A stretch of 54,928 nucleotides of DNA. It comes from JBDTDV01 sp039922875. Its GTDB lineage: Bacteria > Actinomycetota > Actinomycetes > Actinomycetales > Microbacteriaceae. Location of the stretch: NCBI GenBank assembly GCA_039922875.1, contig JBDTDV010000009.1, forward strand, positions 1-54,928. Reading direction: 5' to 3'. The notes beneath the pieces were generated by a model that did no database searches, was not told the DNA's origin, and saw only the letters and a program-made list of their open reading frames with translations. Shown in pieces: positions 49,360 to 54,928 of this stretch; position 1 is the first letter of the stretch; each line of letters opens with the position of its first letter. A program made the position numbers and the translations under genes.

Positions 49360-50640
49360 CTAGGCGGTGAACCTCGGGAACGCGCTGCGGCCGGCGTAGA
49401 CGGCCGAGTCGCCGAGCTCTTCCTCTATCCTCAGCAACTGATTGTACTTGGCAACCCGCTCACCGCGCGCAGGCGCTCCCGTCTTGATCTGACCGGAATT
49501 CGTGGCAACCGCGAAGTCGGCGATGCTGGTGTCCTCGGTCTCGCCGGAGCGGTGCGAGAGCACCGTGCTGTAACCGGAGCGTTGCGCGAGGAATACCGCA
49601 TCCAGCGTCTCGGTCAAGGTGCCGATCTGGTTGACCTTGATCAGGATCGAGTTGGCGGCACCCTGTTGCAGGCCCTTGGTCAGCCGAACCGGGTTGGTGA
49701 CGAACAGGTCGTCTCCGACGATCTGGACGGTGCGCCCCACCTCGGCCGTGAAGCTGCTCCAGCCTTCCCAGTCGTCCTCAGCCAGCGGGTCCTCGATCGT
49801 GACCAGTGGGTAGTTGGCGACGAGTTCACGGTAGTAGCCGGAAAGCTCGGATGAGGTCAGGCTTTTGCCCTCGAAGGCGTAACGATTGTCCGCGAAGAAT
49901 TCGGTTGCCGCGGCGTCCATCCCCAGGGCGATGTCCGTGCCCGGCGTGAACCCGGCGGCGCTGATCGCCTCGGTGATCAGGTCAAGTGCCGCGCGGTTGT
50001 TCTCCAGCTCCGGTGCGAAACCGCCCTCATCACCCAGTCCGGTGCTCAGGCCCCGCTTCTTCAGCAACGATTTGAGGCTGTGGTAGGTTTCGACGCCCCA
50101 GCGCAGCCCCTCGGCGAAGCTCGACGCGCCAAGCGGGAGCACCATGAACTCCTGAATGTCCACGCCGTTGTCCGCGTGCGCTCCCCCGTTGATGATGTTC
50201 ATCATCGGCACCGGCAGGACGTGCGCATTGACGCCGCCGATGTACTGGTACAGCGGAAGGTCGACCGAATCCGCGGCGGCCTTCGCCACGGCCAGGCTCA
50301 CACCGAGAATCGCGTTGGCGCCCAGGCGCTTCTTGTTGTCGGTACCGTCGAGTGCGATCATGGTGCCATCCACCAGGCGCTGGTCGTTCGCGTCGAAGTC
50401 TTCGATCGCCGGCCCGATCTCGTCGATTACCGCCGCGACCGCCTTCTGCACGCCCTTGCCCTGGTAACGGGCCGCGTCGCCGTCGTGCAACTCATACGCC
50501 TCGAAGGCGCCGGTGGACGCTCCGGACGGGACGGCTGCGCGGGAGACCACTCCGTCGTCGAGCAAGACCTCGACCTCGACGGTCGGGTTGCCCCGCGAGT
50601 CCAGAATCTCTCGTGCGCCTACAGCCTCGATTAGAGCCAC
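49360..50640 (-). CDS. eno: Enolase
   Basis: This is a 426-residue glycolytic enzyme converting 2-phosphoglycerate to phosphoenolpyruvate. Visible are AREILDSRGNPTVEVEV, VPSGASTGAFEAYELHDGD, GDEGGFAPELE, the catalytic-Lys segment NSILIKVNQIGTLTET and LSHRSGETEDTSIAD. GTG 50640 follows GAGGAG. A TAGACT at 50664-50659 could be its -10. The eno-ftsB-DUF501-protease order is conserved and likely one transcript. Confidence 0.97.
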   Translation of the reverse strand: MALIEAVGAREILDSRGNPTVEVEVLLDDGVVSRAAVPSGASTGAFEAYELHDGDAARYQGKGVQKAVAAVIDEIGPAIEDFDANDQRLVDGTMIALDGTDNKKRLGANAILGVSLAVAKAAADSVDLPLYQYIGGVNAHVLPVPMMNIINGGAHADNGVDIQEFMVLPLGASSFAEGLRWGVETYHSLKSLLKKRGLSTGLGDEGGFAPELENNRAALDLITEAISAAGFTPGTDIALGMDAAATEFFADNRYAFEGKSLTSSELSGYYRELVANYPLVTIEDPLAEDDWEGWSSFTAEVGRTVQIVGDDLFVTNPVRLTKGLQQGAANSILIKVNQIGTLTETLDAVFLAQRSGYSTVLSHRSGETEDTSIADFAVATNSGQIKTGAPARGERVAKYNQLLRIEEELGDSAVYAGRSAFPRFTA

Positions 50641-50658
50641 AGCTATCTCCTCGGTGTC

Positions 50659-50664
50659 AGTCTA
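50659..50664 (-). promoter_or_regulatory. Candidate -10 of eno
   Basis: TAGACT on the minus strand, 18 nt before the GTG with a strong GAGGAG between. No good -35 is visible. Confidence 0.35.
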
Positions 50665-50727
50665 GGTATTGGTGGGGTGGTGGGACCGTGGGCCAGTCTA
50701 GCCGGGCGACTGTTTAGTCGACCGAGA

Positions 50728-52044
50728 TCACCTCAGCGCGCGGAGCTCAAGGTCGGCAATGGTCTGCGTTGCGGAGGTGACGAGCCCGAAGTTTTGGTAG
50801 CCGGATGCTGCGGCCCGCTCCAGTAGCGCTTTCAGATTCTTACTGCGCGGCTCAAGCCGAACCCGAGCCCCCTGCCGAATCAACGCGGTCTTCAGCGGGA
50901 GGAGACGGGATGCCGGCAGGTCGCGATCGTGTACCAGCACTACCGAATCCACTCGAGTGTCCTCGGTCTCGCCCAGCAGGTCGACGAGCCGCTCGAAGCC
51001 GATCGAGAAACCGCACGCGGGCACCTCGGTGCCCAGGAACCGACCGATCATGCCGTCATAGCGTCCCCCTCCACCCAGCGAGTAACCCAGCGACGGGTGC
51101 ACGATCTCGAAGATGGTGCCGGTGTAGTAACCCATGCCGCGCACCAGGAACGGGTCGAAGACGACTAGGCCGGCGGAACCCGCCGCGGTGGTTGCGGCGA
51201 GGCCGATTTCGGCGACCTGGGCGATCACCTCCCGATCCACCCCGGTCGGCAGTGCCGAACGGATCCCGGCAACACCAAACGGAACCGGAGTGGAGTCGAC
51301 CTGACGGTGAAAGAACGCCCGCAACGCGTCGACCGCCGCGGCGTCCGCACCCTTGTCGCGCAATTCGGCGAGCACACCGTCCTGACCAACCTTGTCGAGT
51401 TTGTCAATGGTGATCAGCACGGATTCGTGCTCGGCGGCGGGAAACCCGAACAGGTCGAGCATGCCGATCAGCAAGCGCCGGTCATTGATCCGGATGGTGC
51501 AGCCGGGCAGGCCAAGCGCATCAAGGGTTGCTGCGGTCGCGGTGATCAACTCAACCTCGGCGAGCATCCCGGCTTCGCCGATGATGTCGATGTCGCACTG
51601 CATGAACTGGCGGTACCGGCCCTTCTGTGGCCGCTCCGCGCGCCAGACCGGTGCGATCTGAATCGCTTTGAAGACGGCGCCGAGCTCCGACCGGTGCGTG
51701 GCGTAGAACCGGGCCAGCGGCACAGTCAGGTCGTAGCGCAGGCCGAGATCCGTCAGCGCGCCGAGGTCGCCGGATGCCGCGATCTCGGCGACATCGTGCG
51801 GCGCAAGGCCACGACGAAGCACTCCGAACGCGAGCTTCTCGTTGTCCCCGCCCAGGCCAGCGTGCAGCCGGGCGGCATCTTCCATCACCGGCGTCTCGAT
51901 CTCGTCGAAGCCATGGGCTGCGAAGACGCGCCGAATCACCCCGAGCGAATATTCCCGGCGCCGCTTCTCGGCAGGCAGGAAGTCGCGCATACCACGGGGA
52001 GGGTGGGCCCGCGAAGCGCCGCGAGCGGGGTTATCTGAGGCCAT
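50728..52044 (-). CDS. hisS: Histidyl-tRNA synthetase
   Basis: This is a 438-residue class II aminoacyl-tRNA synthetase. Motif 1 region is PPRGMRDFLPAEKRRREY, motif 2 is WRAERPQKGRYRQFMQCDIDIIGE, the histidine A motif LVRGMGYYTGTIFEI is present, and motif 3 is FSIGFERL. The C-terminal anticodon-binding domain is intact. ATG 52044 has only weak purines upstream. It sits between mazG and eno, a variation on the usual mazG-eno order of actinobacteria. Confidence 0.95.
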   Translation of the reverse strand: MASDNPARGASRAHPPRGMRDFLPAEKRRREYSLGVIRRVFAAHGFDEIETPVMEDAARLHAGLGGDNEKLAFGVLRRGLAPHDVAEIAASGDLGALTDLGLRYDLTVPLARFYATHRSELGAVFKAIQIAPVWRAERPQKGRYRQFMQCDIDIIGEAGMLAEVELITATAATLDALGLPGCTIRINDRRLLIGMLDLFGFPAAEHESVLITIDKLDKVGQDGVLAELRDKGADAAAVDALRAFFHRQVDSTPVPFGVAGIRSALPTGVDREVIAQVAEIGLAATTAAGSAGLVVFDPFLVRGMGYYTGTIFEIVHPSLGYSLGGGGRYDGMIGRFLGTEVPACGFSIGFERLVDLLGETEDTRVDSVVLVHDRDLPASRLLPLKTALIRQGARVRLEPRSKNLKALLERAAASGYQNFGLVTSATQTIADLELRALR

Positions 52045-52361
52045 GCTCACAATTCTTTCATCCCCGCGGCCTTCAGCTGCGCCGCTCTCGTCCCGGCAGT
52101 ATGTACCAATGATTGCGGCCGGGGCGTAGACTGAGTCCGTTGTCACCCTTAGAACGCGACCCCCGCGTTTCGGTGATGTCCCTCTGGGGACCTGACAAGA
52201 GCAGCGCGATGGTCCGGCACAATCGAATCTGAAGGCTCGCCGTCAGATACAGGCCGACGCTGGATAGCATGCATGCGCGGGATGGCCGGGCGACCTCGTC
52301 CGGACCCCGCGAAGGCCATGCGAATGATCCCGGCGCCGGCCGCGTGTGAGGACGAGAGCGC
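52045..52361. other. 317-bp non-coding stretch between hisS and mazG
   Basis: No protein gene is supported here. The stretch holds small hairpins (GTCCC-TCTG-GGGAC; and TCTGA/TCAGA arms near 52230) and would be the leader of hisS. I looked for a T-box (TGGNACCGCG-like) and did not find one. No confident promoter was seen. Confidence 0.5.
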
Positions 52362-53072
52362 TTAGCCTCCCGAGGCTTCCGACTCTGCGATCCGGATCTC
52401 GGTCTGCACCTCGCGTAGTGCCGTTCGCAGTGCCCGTTCCGCGTCGAACCCGCGTTCCTTGGCCGCGGCGACAATACCGAGCAGTATTTGCCCGAGTTCG
52501 GCCTCGCTCTGCGCGACATGCGGGGTTCCGAGGTTTTCGATGCCGACCTTCGCGGCTCGGCCGACGAGCTTGTCGGCAAGGGCCAGCGCCGGCATCGCTT
52601 GCGGAATCCCGTCCAGTACGCTGGTGCGTTGCGGCTTCTCGGTGCGCTTGAGTTCGTCCCAGAATTGCATCACCGCCTCTGGAGTCTCGGCAACCCGGTC
52701 GCCGAAGACATGCGGATGCCGGCCCACCATCTTGGCAGTCATCTGGGCCGCGACATCCTGAATGTCAAAGTCTTCCCCTGGGGTGTGCGAGGCGAGATCT
52801 GCGTGGAACAGCACCTGGTAGAGCACGTCGCCGAGCTCCTCGATCAGGTCTTCCCTGCTGCCCACTTCGATCGCGTCGACGAGTTCGTATGTCTCTTCGA
52901 TAAGGTATTGCACCAGGGATTCGTGAGTCTGCGCCCCGTCCCACGGGCATCCTCCCGGAGCGCGCAACCGCGCCATCACGGCGATCAGCTCATTGAGGCG
53001 ATCCGGCCAGCCTGCCTGAAACTCAACCCGATCCAGATCAGCCCGGTCCAGATCAGCCCGGTCGTCGGTCAT
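52362..53072 (-). CDS. mazG: Nucleoside triphosphate pyrophosphohydrolase MazG
   Basis: This is a 236-residue all-alpha NTP pyrophosphohydrolase. The MazG metal-binding motifs are EETYELVDAIE and EELGDVLYQVLFHADL, after CPWDGAQTHESL. It removes noncanonical or excess (d)NTPs. ATG 53072 follows GGGAGG. The N-terminus carries two tandem 15-bp units giving RADLD RADLD before the conserved core. It may be transcribed with hisS, though 317 bp separate them. Confidence 0.95.
   Translation of the reverse strand: MTDDRADLDRADLDRVEFQAGWPDRLNELIAVMARLRAPGGCPWDGAQTHESLVQYLIEETYELVDAIEVGSREDLIEELGDVLYQVLFHADLASHTPGEDFDIQDVAAQMTAKMVGRHPHVFGDRVAETPEAVMQFWDELKRTEKPQRTSVLDGIPQAMPALALADKLVGRAAKVGIENLGTPHVAQSEAELGQILLGIVAAAKERGFDAERALRTALREVQTEIRIAESEASGG
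53032..53061. repeat. Two tandem 15-bp units in the mazG start
   Basis: TCCAGATCAGCCCGG is repeated perfectly at 53032-53046 and 53047-53061, in frame, encoding ADLDR-type pentapeptides near the MazG N-terminus. Confidence 0.85.
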
Positions 53073-53243
53073 ACGAACCTCCCGTCCATGCCCCCATCCT
53101 CTCACCCGCGGTCGGTGGCCCGCCGGAGAATCGTCGGGTCTCGCGCGCATCGCGTAACCCGGATTAGACTGCACACCGAACAACCGCACGGAGCCTGCAT
53201 CGTCACCCCGACCAACGGTTGCGGACTCTGTGAGGAGACGCGC

Positions 53244-54920
53244 ATGTCGACACCACCCATCTCGCGGCCAACAACGCCAAAGGTCAAACTCAAAAGACAT
53301 ATCGGTCCAATCGGACTGCTGTTCGCCGCAGTCGGATCGATCATCGGGTCCGGCTGGCTGTTCGGGGCCTACAACGCCTCGTTGATTGCCGGGCCGATCG
53401 CCATCTTCTCCTGGATCATCGCCGGCGCGATGGTGCTGCTGATCGGGTTGTGCTATGCCGAGCTGGGCCCGATGTTTCCCATCTCGGGGGGCGTTGTCCG
53501 GTATCCTCACCTGGTCTGGGGATCGTTCGGCAGCTACTCGCTCGGATTCATCACCTGGATCGCCACCGCCGCCCTTCCGGCAATCGAAACAGAAGGAGCG
53601 CTGACGTACGCCACGCGATTCTTCCCGTTCACCACCCGGGCCTCCGCGAACGGTGTGACCACCCACGTGCTGACTCCGATCGGAATCGTCGTGGCCATCA
53701 TCCTGCTCGCCGCGTTCGTGCTGATCAACTACTACGGGGTGCGGCTCTTCGCGCAGATCAACAATGTGCTGGTGTGGTGGAAGCTTTTCGTCATCATTCT
53801 GGTGATAGTGGTCTTCTTGATCATGGCGTTGGCCACGTCGCAGATGGGCTCGATGGCGAACTTCACCTCACACGGTTTCGCACCGAAAGGGTGGGCGGCA
53901 GTCTTCACCTGCATCTCCACCGCGGGAATCACTTTTTCGTTCCTCGGCTTCCGGCAGAGCATCGAGTTGGCTGGGGAGACCTCCAACCCGAAGCGCAACA
54001 TCCCCTTCGCGGTGATCGGTTCCATCGGAATCACCACGGTGATCTACGCCCTGCTCCAGGTCGCGTTCACGCTTGCGGTCCCCGGCGACATCCTCGCCAA
54101 ATCCGGAAGCTGGCAAGATCTCGTCTTCAAGAACGATGCCGGCCCGCTGGCGGCTCTGGCCTCAATCGGCGGGATGGCCTGGCTGGCCTACATCCTGTAC
54201 TTCGACGCGGTGATATCTCCTGCTGACACCGGCCTTATTTACACGGCTACCGCATCCAGGGTCTCCTATGCAATGGGACGCAACGCCAACGCACCGCGCT
54301 GGTTGGCGACCAACAACAAGCATGGCGTGCCGTACTGGAGCCTGGTCGTAACGTTCTTCGTCGGCGTCTTCCTGTTGCTGCCGTTCCCTAGCTGGCAGCA
54401 GTTCGTCGGGTTCGTCACCAGTGCCACCGTGCTCTCGTTCGGCTCTGGGCCGCTCGTGCTGGCTCTGCTGCGTCGGCAGTTCCCGGAAATGAAACGCGCG
54501 TTCAAGCTTCCCGGTGGTGACATCATCCCGTGGCTGGCCTTTTACAGCGCGAACATGATCATTTTCTGGGCCGGTTGGGATACCAACAACAAGCTGTTCA
54601 TCACGGTTCTGATCGGATATGTCCTACTGGTGATCTTCCAACTCACCGGCGACCGCACGATCAAGCCGCCGCTGGATTTCCGGGTCAGTGCGCCGTGGGT
54701 TCTCATCTACCTGGCGGCCATGGCGCTTTTCAGTTGGCTGATGGATCCGATCACGCATCCGGACCTGTTCGCCTGGGCGTTCGTCGTCAATATTGTCATC
54801 ACCGGAGGGGTGTACTGGCTCGCCATCCGATCACACCTTCCCAAGGACAGAATGATGGCATACATTCGCGATGCCGAACACGAGTCGGAAGAAGAAGCGC
54901 GGACTCTCGGCGAGCCGTGA
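53244..54920 (+). CDS. APC-family amino acid permease
   Basis: This is a 558-residue amino acid/polyamine/organocation transporter. The TM1 unwound motif GSIIGSGWLFG is near residue 31-41, and ELGPMFPISGGVVRYP and GFRQSIELAGETSNPKRNIP follow, with about 12-14 hydrophobic segments. The acidic C-terminal tail (RDAEHESEEEARTLGE) is cytoplasmic. It resembles aspartate:proton symporters of the YveA/AspP type, but the substrate is not certain. ATG 53244 follows GAGGAG by 6 nt. It is divergent from mazG. Confidence 0.9.
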   Translation: MSTPPISRPTTPKVKLKRHIGPIGLLFAAVGSIIGSGWLFGAYNASLIAGPIAIFSWIIAGAMVLLIGLCYAELGPMFPISGGVVRYPHLVWGSFGSYSLGFITWIATAALPAIETEGALTYATRFFPFTTRASANGVTTHVLTPIGIVVAIILLAAFVLINYYGVRLFAQINNVLVWWKLFVIILVIVVFLIMALATSQMGSMANFTSHGFAPKGWAAVFTCISTAGITFSFLGFRQSIELAGETSNPKRNIPFAVIGSIGITTVIYALLQVAFTLAVPGDILAKSGSWQDLVFKNDAGPLAALASIGGMAWLAYILYFDAVISPADTGLIYTATASRVSYAMGRNANAPRWLATNNKHGVPYWSLVVTFFVGVFLLLPFPSWQQFVGFVTSATVLSFGSGPLVLALLRRQFPEMKRAFKLPGGDIIPWLAFYSANMIIFWAGWDTNNKLFITVLIGYVLLVIFQLTGDRTIKPPLDFRVSAPWVLIYLAAMALFSWLMDPITHPDLFAWAFVVNIVITGGVYWLAIRSHLPKDRMMAYIRDAEHESEEEARTLGEP

Positions 54921-54928
54921 GGCGCCTC

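Noticed and set aside
50707..50720. CGACT-GTTT-AGTCG hairpin after hisS as a terminator
   Set aside because: The stem has only five pairs and no T tract follows on the minus strand.
52045..52361. Possible T-box or other riboswitch in the hisS leader
   Set aside because: No TGGNACCGCG-like antiterminator motif or specifier loop could be found; the only TGGTAC is isolated.
52073..52579. Open frame of 168 codons between hisS and mazG on the minus strand
   Set aside because: It overlaps the mazG end in another frame, is Arg/Ser/Pro rich without motifs, and has no ribosome site; I treat the gap as non-coding.
1..54928. Mobile elements, prophage, toxin-antitoxin or CRISPR/defence systems
   Set aside because: I looked for transposases, integrases, repeat-spacer arrays, nucleases beside methylases and small toxin pairs, and saw none; the only tRNA has no integrase nearby.

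Overview
The window is about 55 kb of high-GC chromosomal DNA from an actinobacterium, most likely a member of the Microbacteriaceae. The signs are a mycothiol S-conjugate amidase (Mca), FtsB/DUF501/mycosin-like protease genes next to enolase, DUF4245, DUF4307 and DUF6264 proteins, and many GTG starts. I see no insertion sequence, prophage, CRISPR array or rRNA. Gene order and codon use look like a core chromosome with a few catabolic islands.

Layout. 1-13 kb is a myo-inositol utilisation island: a GntR/HutC-type regulator (375-1115), a K+ transporter gene kup that splits the regulator from its likely targets, and two minus-strand operons. One runs iolG-like, iolE-like, sugar ABC transporter (binding protein, permease, ATPase), iolB, iolD. 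The other runs iolC and an aldolase. Each of the three control regions carries a TGTCHTNACA-type box. 13-23 kb holds housekeeping genes: rmuC, glpX, fba, ispH, xseA/xseB, a beta-carbonic anhydrase and fumC. 23-37 kb holds a prepilin peptidase, PhoH, a class V aminotransferase-fold protein without its PLP lysine, a cis-prenyltransferase/TrhA divergent pair, mca, greA, ilvA, an AI-2E family transporter, a YcaQ-like glycosylase, htpX-lemA and a TetR/ABC-2 exporter set. 37-45 kb holds a tightly overlapping four-gene operon (MFS transporter, PLP deaminase/aldolase, FAD lactone oxidase, GH1 glycosidase), divergent from a large Ig-repeat plus polytopic membrane protein. 45-55 kb holds a tRNA gene with anticodon UAA but a short variable loop, ndh, a mycosin-like protease, DUF501, ftsB, eno, hisS, mazG and an APC amino-acid permease.

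How it works together. The inositol island should import a cyclitol by ABC transport, oxidise and dehydrate it, open the ring (IolD), isomerise (IolB), phosphorylate (IolC) and cleave the product into central metabolism. The final dehydrogenase IolA is not in this window. fba, glpX, eno and fumC are scattered central-carbon genes. The 37-43 kb operon probably handles a glycoside whose aglycone or sugar is processed by an oxidase and a PLP enzyme; its substrate is unknown.

Two sequence-wide patterns stand out. At least seven genes show a TANNNT hexamer exactly 6 nt before a GTG start, as expected for leaderless mRNAs. Short perfect or near-perfect tandem duplications of 9-20 bp sit at many gene starts, stops and leaders.
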